A stretch of DNA of 64,000 nt from Phycomyces blakesleeanus NRRL 1555(-) (taxonomy: Eukaryota; Mucoromycota; Mucoromycetes; Mucorales; Phycomycetaceae). Numbering within the stretch: the stretch's first letter is position 1; every line of letters begins with the position of its first letter. The translations under genes were made by a program, and so were the position numbers. The notes below the pieces were generated by a model. The model made no database searches, was not told where the DNA came from, and worked only from the letters and a program-made list of their open reading frames with translations. Where the stretch lies: positions 248,001-312,000 of the forward strand of contig NW_017265190.1 in assembly GCF_001638985.1 (NCBI RefSeq), read 5' to 3'. Positions 12,588 to 24,342 of this stretch are shown piece after piece.

Positions 12588-14349
12588 TGAGGTTGGAACA
12601 AAAGGCTTTGTATAGTAATAATAGTGTGTATATGTGAGTATTAAAATATGTATTTATAGATATTTAGAGAATTGAAGAATTATAATGAAGTAGTTTGGTA
12701 ATGTAGATGAATGAAAATTTTAAAAAATAAAAAAATAAAAAATGAAAAGTAAATAAAATAAAATGTTCCTTGACTTGTTTTTTATATATATATATCTATA
12801 TAAATATTTATATATAAATATATACATAAATATATATATATATATATTGTTGGACTAAAATTATAGATGTAGAATAAAGCTTTTGTCCTGTTACTATTGT
12901 TAATATTAATATTCTTATTATTATTTGACTTGAAGTATTATATAAATAATTGAAACAAAAATGTCAAAAAATAAAATAAAATTAATAATTAAATATGTTT
13001 AAAATAATTATAATAAAAGAGAAGAAAGAGAAGAAAGAGAAAGAAAGAACTGTCAATGAAGAAATCTACTTAAAGAATTCAAAAATGGCAAGTTGCTAAA
13101 TCAAAATACATATATTATATATATGTATAATATAATATAATACAAAAGAAAGAGGGGGGGGGGGAGTGAAGGAGAAAGAGAGGAGGGAAAAGTTGAGATA
13201 GAATACTCAACAAAATAAAAAAAATTATAATGATTATAATAAATAAAAAAAAATTATTTTACTCTTTTTCATGTTCTACAATTTATCATTTATTATTTTT
13301 ATATATCAATATCTTTATATTAATTTTCTCAAGGTCTCTATATGTATTTGACATATATAGACAATAGAAGTATAGCTATATCTTATATAGAGCTGTATTA
13401 TCAAAGTAGAATTTGTTATGACTTATTTTGAATGGAAATCTCAAAATTTTAAGATCTAAAAATTTCAAAATAAATACAAGTGTTTATAAAACGGCAAATG
13501 AAAAACAATCATGTGTTGATGTTGTATATATATATATTGATACTATTGCTGCTGATTTTTTTTTAAAAAAAAAGGTACAATTTAGACAATGGAGATGATT
13601 TATGTGTATATACAAGTTATTGTATTATAAACCCCTTTCTTCTTTCCCCTCTTTTCTTTCTTTCTTTCTTTACCTCCCTAGTTTGGAAGTTAAGCTATGA
13701 ATAAGCTATTGGCGCCATAATAAAAACATTATATTGCAATCTGTTGCTATGGTTACAGTCATGATTGTAGTGATAATGTTGATTTGATGTATATAATAAT
13801 GAAATGAATAATTAATGAATGAATCAATGAATTAATCAATGAATTAATTATTAAAAAACATATATATACACACATATCATTAGCCACAGTGTTCATATAA
13901 TTTTTCTATTATAAAATAAAATAAAAATAGAATATGTGTATGTTTTACATGAATGTACAAATGGATGTAATCTTGGTATCAGAAACCTCTATAAAAAAAA
14001 AGGTTAGATAGGCTCTTTAAAAAGAAAACATTTTTTCAATAAATCAGTCAGTCAGTCAATCAATCAATCAATCAATCAATCAAGCAATCAGTCAATCAAT
14101 TCATATGGTGGTATAATTTATATTGCATTTTATTATATATATATACATATATTTCGTTTTAAAAATCAGTCAAAAATCACTTGTTTATTTTAATTTTATT
14201 TTTTATTTTAATTATAACCTTTATATATAAAAATTAAAAAGGCAAAACTTCTGTGACTGTGTAGTACAACGACCTATCAAATCCTCTTTTTTTTCTTCTC
14301 TACCTCTCTCTATCTGTTGTTACTCACTATCTATATATCCTTTTCACTA
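12588..14349. other. intergenic region upstream of the APSES gene
   Basis: 1.8 kb of AT-rich sequence between the APSES start codon and a mariner relic. It contains (TA)n tracts near 12784-12846, a T9/A9 palindrome at about 13556-13573, an (AATC)n run near 14045-14100, and an X-box-like site at 13743-13756. No open frame looks coding. It may hold regulatory DNA for the APSES gene. Confidence 0.5.
13743..13756 (+). promoter_or_regulatory. X-box-like site
   Basis: GTTGCTATGGTTAC matches the half-site pattern of RFX-family X-boxes. The identical 14-mer recurs at 17155-17168. It lies 1.16 kb upstream of the APSES gene. Function not shown. Confidence 0.3.
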
Positions 14350-14432
14350 CAGTATCTTTACTTGGCTTTCAGACATTTTTCCTACTTAATTTAATAAACT
14401 CTTTTTACAGCGAAAACAGTGCCAAAGGGCGG
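14350..14432 (+). repeat. left terminal inverted repeat
   Basis: Runs from CAGTATC to AAAGGGCGG. It pairs with 15709-15788 with a few mismatches and small gaps; the best block is the inner 34 bp, with two mismatches. Confidence 0.8.
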
Positions 14433-14792
14433 TTTTTGAAACTAATGATCTGGAGATAAAATAACAAACGGGCGGATTTTTTTTTATATTTGTCTTCCTA
14501 TCTTCGTATAACTTACAAAGAGTGAAACGAGGGCCTTCTTTTCGAACGAGGACAGACAAGGAAAAACGTATGGCGAGAATAGAAATATTGCGATGGATTT
14601 AGAAGAGGAAGTTAATAATCTATTCTAATCTGGAAGCATTAACCAACATTAGAAATTACTGCGAATCTCAGGGACCAGAACGAGAATCAAAACTTAAAGA
14701 CCCAGATACTAGAATAGAAGACGTAGCAAATCTTTTAAAAAGAATAGCACATAACGTATAATAAATGTACTAGTTAGCGGAAGCCTCTATTT

Positions 14793-15640
14793 GTGTATTA
14801 TAACCGAGTAAAGCTTTACAGTGCTGCAAAGTTTGGAAGTCTAGTTGGTGGAAGCGCGGAACGAACAGCCCAAAAGTGGGCAAAGAGGTTTAAAGAAGAT
14901 AAAAATTGGAATATTCTTGAAAAGAAAACGAGAAAAGTAATTAAGAGGTCAAGTCAACTTTATGAGGAACACAAGGTCTATCCGATCAACTTTTACGATG
15001 AGTATTCTCACGCTCAAGTGAGTGATGCAGTTGCAACTCTTACTGAAAAGTCCGGAAACTTCACTTTGTAGATTTCCAGTGTTCAAACTTTATTAAAGAA
15101 TGAATACAATCTCTCATTCAAAAGAATAAATCACCATCCTGTAGCAAGAAATGATGAATATAAACTCGCAAATCGAAACTAGTGGGTTGAAGAATGGGGC
15201 AAAATAGACATGAACTTTCTTGAAAGATCTACTTTTATAGACGAATCAGGCTTTGACATAAACGCCAGACCACCTAGTGGTTGGTCAGTGAAGGGCATTT
15301 ACAGGATATTCTTTGTAGTGTATCTATAAAATGCTGAATGAAATGGACTTATACAAAGAGAAAAGATATTATTTGGCCATGGATAGTGCTCCAATTCATA
15401 CAGTCGATGAAATAAGTGTGTCTATCTTTCTCATCAACCCAATTGGAATTTTTTGATCGGTGGCAGGTTAAGAACAAGGTCAAACGAAGCATATTCGACG
15501 AGAATGGCGGTTTAATCGCCAGAAAAACGGAAGCCTACAACTCTGTTCCTCCTAAGCATCTCAGAGCATTTGTCTAACACTGCAGACACTTTTAAAAAGT
15601 TCTTGAGGAATAAGCATATTTAACTACTTTAGTTATCCAA
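14793..15640 (+). pseudogene. Tc1/mariner transposase remnant
   Basis: The clearest open part is 14793-15071, with a helix-turn-helix-like segment containing YSAAKFGSLVGGSAERTAQ and KWAKRFKEDKNW, as in IS630/Tc1-type transposases of Mucorales. Further fragments follow in shifting frames: LSFKRINHHPVARNDE, WVEEWGKIDMNFL, the first catalytic-Asp block FIDESGFDINARPPSGWS (about 15236-15290), the second-Asp block AMDSAPIHT (about 15377-15403), and a C-terminal KNKVKRSIFDENGG block near 15472-15513. In-frame stops, frameshifts and a deletion between the two Asp blocks remove function. N-terminal sequence before 14793 also looks decayed. Confidence 0.8.
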
Positions 15641-15708
15641 AAATAACCGCAGTTTGAAAATAAGATAACCGCCCATTGGAAATAAAACTTCCGTCTATTT
15701 TGTAGAAT

Positions 15709-15788
15709 CCGCCATTTGGCACTGTTTTCACTGTAAAAAGAGCTTGTCTAAATTAAGCAAGAGAAATGTCTGAGAATAAAAATAACTG
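15709..15788 (-). repeat. right terminal inverted repeat
   Basis: Reverse complement begins CAGTTATTTTTATTCTCAGA and continues through CTCTTTTTACAGTGAAAACA to AAATGGCGG. It pairs with 14350-14432 and is followed by the TA duplication. Confidence 0.8.
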
Positions 15789-18700
15789 TATCCAATAAAA
15801 AACCGAAATCTTCTGAATTTCCTTTTGAAAACGTCTGTATTTTTTTATTTTTATTTTTTAAAAAAAAAAAAAGGTCCGAGAACCAAGTAAAAATGCTGTA
15901 CAAAGCATCTAAAAATATTATTACTATTTGATAGCTGGAAAATAATAAAATAAGATCTATTCCTTTTTTATGCTTTAATTTCTATTATTTTTTAATTCAA
16001 TATGCTAATAAACAAGTCACGAATTACTTTAATTTATTAAAGATGCCCAAAAGATTTCTTCTTTTACTCTTTACAGATTATGAACTCTAGCGTACATAAT
16101 AGCACCATATAGTTGGGCCCCTCCTTTCAAGAGAAAGGAAAAAATAAGATATTAATATGTGATAAAAAAAGTTAAAATAAAAAGTACAAATTAATAATTA
16201 TTATTATTTTCTTGAAAGACAAATATAGTATAATATAATATTTATTCATTTAGTGTTGCGAACACAAAAAGTACAAAAAAAAAGAAACGATTGTTGGGCT
16301 CGGTCATTGTCGGTATCACTTTTAATCTTCATCTGCATCTTCTATTTTTTCTTTTTTTTTCTTTTTATTTCTCATTACTATTATTACTATATATATCTAT
16401 ATTGATTAATAACTCCATCGTTCAGGGTTGTCATCGATCACTTTATACTATTTTATTGTTAAACCAAAAGCAAAAGCAAAAGCAAAAGCAAAAGAACATA
16501 AAAGCGTGCTGCAATTGAGAGAGAAAGATGGAGGGGCTTTGGCCATGTGTCATTTTATTTTATTATATGTTCTACTAATTCATTCATTCATTCAAAAATA
16601 TAGTCTTTTGTAAATATAATACACTCCACAGACCAGTAATACGATATATTATTTTTCTCTCTAATAAATTATTGTATAGATGTATTTAATACCACAATTC
16701 ATAAAAAAATACGATAATAATAATAATAATGATTTTAGGTGATTTTATTTTATTTTTTGTAATGTGTGCTAAAATTCCATCTATTCTTCCAAAATAAGAT
16801 TGAGAAGCGAGAGTATCTGAAACTCAATCGAACAAAAAAGAAAGAAAGAGAGAAAGAAACTCACTATAGCTATTAATATCTGTATCTATATATAACAATA
16901 AAACACATCTTACAATATGGCAAAAATAACCATCTATCCAATAATAAGAGTTCATGTTGTGCTCCAAGTAGTTTCTTTATCTTTTTATTTTTGCTGTTGT
17001 TGTATAATATACTTTTTTGCCAAGTTCTACTCAGAAATATATGTATATAATTAATACAATTTGATGTATTTGTTTCATTAGATCTATCAATCGGTTTTTT
17101 TAAATGATTCTTCTTTCTAATTTATATTATATTCCTGGGCAAAAACCCCTTATGGTTGCTATGGTTACTTACCACATCTGTATAAATTCTATAATTTCAA
17201 AGCAAAGAAAAACAAAGAAACATTCAATACTTGATGATGATACGTATAATAATGATAAACATATGCTTACTCTACATTTTGTATTTCCTGATTAGGTACC
17301 TCGGGTGAAAATATTCCTTTATATAAATACATATCAATATAGATATAAAAATAGAAAGAAGAAAATGAAATCATTTGCTTTTTTTTTTGGGTAGCAAACT
17401 ATGCTGTGTTGTTTCAAACATATCTATCTTTTGACATTTGAAATATGATGGATCCTTTAAGCCTTTTGATTCTTTACCAAACAAGAAGCATATTAATAAA
17501 AGTATTATTAATTGATATTGAACTAATGAAAGAACAAAAAAAATGATGTTAATTACAAAATATATAAATGGCTATAGCATATTTCACATAATTTTTTTAA
17601 ATAAAAGAACGGTCATTATGTATAGCAATAATTTATATACATAGATAGATAGTTATTCATATAGCTATTCGTAATAAGTATCTTAATAAGAGTAATATGT
17701 ATTAGCTCACTTTGATTTGAAAATTCTTATCACAATAAATAAATACCGATTTTACAAAGTACCCGTGGAGATCACAAAATGGTTACAAAATCTGACGTTC
17801 TAATTTATATATTATTATTAAAATGAAATAAAGAATAGCTTTGAATATATTTAGTGGGATGATTTATATATACATAAACAAAAGTAGGCTGAGATTGTGT
17901 AATTGTGTCTATCAAAGATAGACTGTAAATATATAATAATAATTAATGACAGTAAATTAAAAAATAATATTTGTATGTATGTATGTATGTATATATAATT
18001 TATAATTAATATTATTCTCTTTTTCTTTCTTTTCAATCCAAGATAATATTCATGCCACTAGCCACCTTTCAAATCTGATTATGATTTTCTTCTTTTTTTT
18101 TTAAAAAAAAAAGGATCTTGGTCCCGGTGTCTTATAATCGTGGGAGAAATCTATCCAGAGCACAACTGTCCCAGTTATCTTTTTGCTCAGCTCTTTCCCA
18201 GACGTTCACACAACTGATACCGATACTGATGATGATGATTATGAGGATAATGATCTAATGTGCGCGTGTGTTTTAATTGGCTACACTCCAACCGACACCT
18301 TTGTATGTTCTTTTTATTACTCTTACCTATCAAAGAAACAGTACTACTCAAAGGATCAGTAATATAGCATAGTACAGAATAGTGACGCTTTTTATTTTTA
18401 TTTTGGAGGACTTGAACAAAGTGTCATTTGGCTTCAATTATGCGTACCCCTCCCCTCACACACACGCACATATATATATATAATATAATATACTATTAAG
18501 AAGAAGAAGGAAGCTCTTTTTTTTGTGTTTGTGTTTGTGTACGGATTTCTGAATATGAATCTGTGGAACTTTATTGATCATTTTTCCATTGGAATCAAAG
18601 AATTTTGCTTTTCTGTTTTTTTTTGGCTACATAAAATAAAGAAAGAAAGAAAGAACGGTTTAACCGGATAATATTTCAATGAACTTAGAATAGCCTTTTT

Positions 18701-21700
18701 GTAATTTATTTAAATGTATAAAGTTCAACCAAAATTCTAGATATAATTTTGCTTTGAAAAATAAGGGAAATTAGTCTATTTTGAACAAAGACAAATTAAT
18801 CTCAAGTTAAATATATGTAAGAGATATATATGGGCAGTTTTCGATCATTATAACTTAACAAAGGAAATATAGTTTTTTGATAAGTTTCCTTGCTTACTGC
18901 TTACCACTAATAATTAATTAATTCAAAGATGAGCGACCCACATTTCTGGTGCTGATGTTTAAACTTTCTATGTCTACAGTTCTCAAGGTACCACTCTTTT
19001 TTTTGTGACACACACGAGGTTGTTTCAAAAAGACCAGATCAAGGTTCGACATCAAAGCCCAGGCTTATCAAATAATAAACTTGTTCTCACTAATTCACTC
19101 TCTATCTCTTTATCTTTATTATTTAATCCAAATAAATACATAAAATATTAAAAGCTTGTATATTATATTACAATATAATATAATACAATACAGAGTTGTG
19201 GGGAAATGTCAATAATATTTAGTGAAAAATATCTGTCCTCCATTACCATTAGTAATATGAATATATATATGAAATATTGCTGGACCGTGCAAAAAAAATG
19301 CTAATCATATAAAATTTTACCCTGAAGTTTTTTCTTTTTCTTAAAATAATTCCAAGTCCGGAATATCAAAAGGAAAAATAAAAAATAGATAGTCGAAGAA
19401 AAGGTAGACTTTTTCTTCTTCTTTTTCATATCAAAGAAACTTAAGGTCTTAATACCAGTAATAAAATAAGCCCATTAAATACTGGGGACTCTCTTCTTCT
19501 TCTTCTTTAAAAATACTAGAATTAATGATACTAATAATAGCGATTTATTACTGATAAAGTTCTAATTATAAGACTCTGGTATTGAATAAATAAACAAAAA
19601 TAAGAATGCTCCACAAAACCCGACCATTTTATTGTTATTATTATCATTATCACTATCAATATCATTTCCAGTATCACTATCACTATCATTATTACTATTC
19701 TGAATAGATAATACTAATTGGAAGGTTTATTAAGAATGTTTATCCCGAATTTTCGGTCAAATTTCTTTTTCACTTCTTTTGACTTTCTAAACTGTGATCC
19801 TTTCTTATTTATTTACTTATTTATTTGTTTATTATATAGCCCAAATTTCGCTTAATATATTTAAGCAAGATCAATCGTGTAATAAAGTCCCAGTTAAAAG
19901 GTACTCCTTGGAGACGTACAATAATTACAGTAATTCATATGGCTGCCATAGTTGGCATCATATTACTAAGACAGAATAGTTCTAATAGTAAAGATTATTG
20001 AATAATAATTCCCCGAAGCACTCAGTCTCTATTTCACTATCTCTTTTTATTTTATTTTTTCATCTTTTCTCACTCTTTGTGTGTATAGGCGTGTGTGTGA
20101 GAGATTTCAAGTGTGTCTTCTTTTTTCTTTTTTTTTCTTGCTCGACTTGATTCTATAAACCTGACCTGTGTTCAGTTCCATAACAACTCTCCGCCTTTTG
20201 TGAGTATGGCATGATGAATCACAATCCTCCACTTATCTTTCCTTTTTCAATTTTTCAAAAAATTCCCACCCCGGTCAAAACACTTGGTCTATGCCGATGG
20301 CACTTTAGTGTTCTTGAATGGATAGGAGCAACATACGTTTTTATGTATCTATATATTTATACATATTTTACTTATATTCTGACTTGATTTGGCTGAGTAA
20401 GTATAGTATATGATATTGTAGCATTTTGTAGAATACTATTGTATAGTACAGCATAATAGGTTGTATTGTATTGTATTGTATAGGGCTTAGCGTTCTTTAA
20501 TTATTTCGGTTTCTCTTTATCTATTTATTTATTTTTATGTCAGCATTTTATCCAAAGATTGACATTACCAAAAAAAAAAAAAAGAACTGAAGTATGGCTT
20601 GATTCACCTGCCTAGGATTTTATATTTTCTTTATTTTTCGCACACACAAACATACACACATATTTATATGTACATATACATGGGATGAGAATATTCTAAG
20701 CCTAAATATATAAAGTATATCTGAAATTTTGTAAGACTAGTTGGGTTGCGACAAAGTATTGAGGCACGTATTTTTCCTCCCGGACATTTCTTGGATAAGG
20801 TATAACTCGCGTGTCGCGATATTACCATGTATCACATATTTTACCGCCAATAACATTAAGTCAACTATAGTTACGTAAAAAAAACACCCGCCCGTATACA
20901 TCGGGAATCATAAGGTATACTGTTACAGCAGTGATTTTTTTTTTTTAAAAAAAACAAGGGTTTATCCTGTCATCTCATGTAGAACAGCCTTAATAATAAA
21001 AAAGAAGAAGAATGTATATGGTCTGGTGCTCAATGTACAATATTCCCCGCTACCTTCTTTTATTATAGCGGTAATAACCAAATATATATGCATATGTGTA
21101 TGCACGTATGTAGAAGTATACTCTATTTTATAGTTTGGTCCTGTATTCTGGACCATCCAGTGTTATTATCTGGGAATCTGTCTGCCAACTTTCCCTTGTA
21201 AATATCTACTCATTCTCCCCAGTATTATTTAATCAGTATCAAAGCAATTGTTTCATATTCTCAATAAATTAAGGAACCAAAAAGGAAAGAAGGAATTAAG
21301 TAACAAGAAACTAGTTTACACTTAAGATATTATGCGGTTTTGTCTTCTTTAACTTCAGTTTGTATATTTTGAAGCATAATTACATAGATACTGTAGTAAA
21401 ATACAAAACAACAGTAACTGAAGAGCGTATTCAAATATTATACATCATTTACCTCCACGTTTAATTATCTCGATGACTTTTAGAATATTTTCTTTCTCTC
21501 TCTTTCTTTCTTTTTATACCAAAAATAAATACGCACCTCCCACTTTGAAATTAAATCATAAATTCTCATTTATATTAAGCTTACACATGATCTACTTTTA
21601 CCCGTCAATAGTTTCAAAAAAATATTCTATTTCATCTTACTTTATGTTTTGATGAAATTTTATTTTTAATTTAAATATAAGATATACAAAATTTTTCTCT

Positions 21701-22266
21701 GAGATCTTACCATGTATTTCCAGACTATCTATTTATTTTCTCACACGTAATTTGACTATTGCCACTTGGCATTTCATATATAAAATCCTTGTAGTTGCTG
21801 GAATTTTCTTTGTCTTTTTTTTTTAAAAAAAATACCCTAGATTAATTTATACTACATAACAATGTGATATATATAAATGTATATCCATACTTATAGTTAA
21901 AGTAGACAATCAAATATTTTGTACTTTAAAAGATCGACTCCGTAATGAATGAAAATACACTCGATTTTAGTATCTGTAGAATTCTTTATTTTGAATATTT
22001 TGATTATGAATTAATTATTACAAGAATTTTACAATTCTTAAATAAAGTAAAAAAAAACCGAACTTTTGACTTGGTGGGAGTGAATGACCTCATGTACTAA
22101 AACTAAACAAAAGAAAAAGCAAAAGCAAAAAGAAATTCAATGTTTTAGAAAGTTGGTATTTATTTATTTATTTATTTTTTTAAAAATAATAATAATAATG
22201 AAATAATGGGCAACAATGCAAAAAGCAAGAATATTGATCAGATAACTGGGTATATTAAAAAAAAAG

Positions 22267-22297
<31 letters not shown>

Positions 22298-22323
22298 AAT
22301 AAAATGTTAAAGTCGTAGATTAA
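15789..22323. other. long gene-poor region
   Basis: 6.5 kb without a convincing gene. It is AT-rich with T(n)A(n) palindromes (about 15854-15872, 18093-18112, 20935-20954, 21815-21832), an (AAAAGC)n run near 16463-16494, an X-box-like site at 17155-17168, (TTC)n and (GAAA)n tracts, and a long (GAAA)n near 22264-22300. Short coding-like islands appear on the minus strand near 16085-16130 (reads GAQLYGAIMYARVHNL) and 16290-16550, and an acidic block (DTDTDDDDYEDND) on the plus strand near 18206-18260. None assembles into a gene by eye. Confidence 0.45.
17155..17168 (+). promoter_or_regulatory. X-box-like site
   Basis: GTTGCTATGGTTAC, identical to 13743-13756. It lies in gene-poor DNA, so a target gene is unclear. 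Confidence 0.25.
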
Positions 22324-23451
22324 TTAATAAGCTATGCAGTAACGTTCACCAATAACAATTTTATCACAAGGAGGAGGATTGGTAACGCCGATCTTCTTCA
22401 AAACAGCAGTGTTGTCATCTGAAGCAGACTGGCTCTTCTCCTTGCTTAATTGGGTAATCTGAACCTCAACGATATTGTGTTCCTTAGCAATAGACTTGCA
22501 TGTGTCCCCAGCCTTGACAACGTGATATTTCTTGCACTTGGTAATAGTACGAGCAGCAAGGTGGGAAGCATCACTGGTAGTAATATTAGTAGTAGAAGGC
22601 GGAGCCGACTCCTCAGACTTTGCAGCAATCTTAATATTGCTGCTGTCTTTGTTAGGAGCCTGAGAATTTTGGATATTTTTAGACTTCTTAGGTACGGCTG
22701 CCTTGGGCACGGTTTCCTTGGGTACAGTTGCCTTGGGTACTGTTTCCTTGGGTACGGTTTCCTTGGGTACGGTTGCCTTGGGTACAGTTGCCTTGGGCAC
22801 GGTTGCCTTGGGCACGGTTGCCTTGGGTACGGTTGCCTTGGGCACGGTTGCCTTGGGTACGGTTGCCTTGGGTACGGTTGCCTTGGGTACGGTTGCCTTG
22901 GGTACAGTTGCCTTGGGTACGGTTGCCTTGGGTACAGTTGTCTTGGGTACAGTTGCCTTGGGCACGGTTGCCTTGGGCACGGTTGCCTTGGGTACAGTTG
23001 CCTTGGGTACGGTTGCCTTGGGTACGGTTGTCTTGGGTACGGTTGTCTTGGGTACAGTTGCCTTGGGTACAGTTGCCTTGGGTACAGTTGCCTTGGGTAC
23101 AGTTGCCTTGGGCACAGTTGCCTTGGGGACGGTTGCCTTTGTGCAGTAAGACTTTCCAGAAACAAGATTCACACATTTTGTTTCGTTGTTACCGAGACCA
23201 GAGTTCAATTTCTGGAGTTGATTGACAGTAATTTGGTACTTAGAAGAAAATGTGGAGCATGTCTGACCATTTGTAGCTTAAATAATAAGAATAATAGTAA
23301 TTGGGAAAATTTGGTTTTATTAAGTGTAATTTATTAAAATTAACTACATGTAAAACTTACCAACATGAGACTCAGCACAGCCATTCACAGGGGCGGCAGA
23401 GACCATTGATGCCAAGGCAAAGAGAACAAGGATAAAGACAGTGAGCTTCAT
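22324..23451 (-). CDS. secreted LysM protein C with TVPKA repeats
   Basis: Two exons, complement(22324..23276, 23361..23451), encode 347 residues. Exon 1 is 91 nt and encodes a signal peptide (MKLTVFILVLFALASMVSAA) plus CAESH, as in the other LysM genes here. The first LysM-like domain is at about 31-75 (GQTCSTFSSKYQITVNQLQ to SGKSYC). Residues 78-227 are 30 copies of a five-residue unit, mostly ATVPK, with TTVPK, ETVPK and AAVPK variants. The second LysM, about 278-347, starts CKKYHVVKAGDTCKSIAKEH and ends ERYCIAY. LysM domains bind chitin-type glycans; secreted fungal LysM proteins can shield chitin or act as effectors, and that role is inferred. Its closest relative in the window is gene D, at the mirror position. 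The repeat linker resembles a Pro/Thr/Lys-rich, possibly O-glycosylated wall spacer. Confidence 0.9.
22687..23136 (-). repeat. 15-bp coding minisatellite, 30 units
   Basis: Thirty in-frame 15-bp units, plus-strand form GGTTGCCTTGGGTAC with scattered synonymous and a few coding changes (GGTAC/GGCAC, GTT/ATT-type variants). It encodes the TVPKA array of LysM protein C. Perfect spacing with no gap argues for replication slippage or unequal exchange. Confidence 0.95.
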
Positions 23452-24268
23452 TTTTGGTGCTGGATCGGATTGAATAAGTGGAAAGAGATGATTAATTAAA
23501 TGAAATTGGCCATAGACACTTGCTATTATATACCCTTTCACAGTATTTATTTTACTCGTGAACTGGCACAATTTGTATTGTCATTGAACTAGTTAATATA
23601 CTTTATACATTTAATAAAACCCCCTTACAGGGTGCACCTGTTCGACACGTCTTTGACAATTATCTTTTTTTAGAACCTCCACAACGCACTAACCGTTTAA
23701 ACACAATGAATAACGACATGGTTAAATATCAGGTTTATTTAACTGCCTACCGATACTGGCAAGATCATTAAGCCAAACAGTTGATAGAAAGCCGAGAGTT
23801 TTATTATTGCTGGTATTGCTGGTATTGCTTATAGGAATAAGCTAACTTAATATGTATGTACGAGCCTTTTAAAAAAGTCACGGTAAATATCAAAGCTATC
23901 TCACATCGGATACGCTAAATATCATAACCAGTAGTTTTCATTTTTTCATTCATCTGTTCTTCTATTCTTTCTTTTATTCGTTATTTATGAGTGAGATAGG
24001 CTGAGCATCAACTATGAATATTAGTATCTCCTATTCATAATAAAATATGTAAGTTTAAGCCTTTCCAGGGACCAGTTATAATATACCAAATATATTTATA
24101 GTATAGATTTTCCAACCTCCAAAAATAATATGCTTAAAAAAATGACAAACAAACAAATTATTATTATTAATTTGAGGAAATCTTTTATTATTAGTATTAT
24201 AATTATTATATTTCTTTCTTTCTTTTCTATGGTTCTAACCGGCTACTGTTATTTTTTGAAAGATTTAA
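23452..24268. other. diverged outer flank of the palindrome, left
   Basis: Promoter of LysM gene C, then AT-rich DNA without a gene. Its mirror is 36801-37520. Similarity is clear near gene C/D promoters but patchy elsewhere, in contrast to the near-identical inner arms. No coding sequence is supported. Confidence 0.5.
23526..23532 (-). promoter_or_regulatory. TATA box of LysM gene C
   Basis: TATATAA 75 bp upstream of the start codon. Around it the promoter aligns with that of gene D: both share CACGAGTAAAA further up, AAAGG(G)TATATAA, and TCAATCATCTCTT-like sequence before the ATG. Confidence 0.6.
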
Positions 24269-24342
24269 AGCTACTATGGGATATATACCTTGATCCCGGT
24301 ATTGTAGACAAGAATTTTTTTAATAATAAAGCTATCGAATAG

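Larger units (their letters stand above)
14350..15788 (+). mobile_element. degenerate Tc1/mariner element
   Basis: A 1,439-bp element flanked by TA dinucleotides (14348-14349 and 15789-15790), the expected Tc1/mariner target duplication. Both ends begin CAGT and form imperfect inverted repeats of about 80 bp that share the blocks CAGACATTT, CTTAATTTA, CTCTTTTTACAG and GAAAACAGTGCCAAA. GGGCGG/TGCGG-containing motifs recur just inside both ends. The interior holds a broken transposase listed separately. It is shorter than a full-length element would be, with part of the catalytic region missing, and appears non-autonomous and old. Confidence 0.85.

Noticed and set aside
16463..16550. Minus-strand ATG frame beginning MAKAPPSFSL
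   Set aside because: Continues into (FA)n encoded by an (AAAAGC)n microsatellite also seen near 6403 and 22105. Probably chance.
22687..23136. CRISPR-like regular repeat array
   Set aside because: The 15-bp units are contiguous with no spacers and stay in frame with a signal-peptide LysM gene. It is a coding minisatellite in a eukaryote.
22450..23337. Long open frames on the plus strand and in other minus frames over the LysM C repeat
   Set aside because: A 15-bp repeat keeps all frames open. Only the minus frame has a signal peptide, LysM domains and splice sites that fit.
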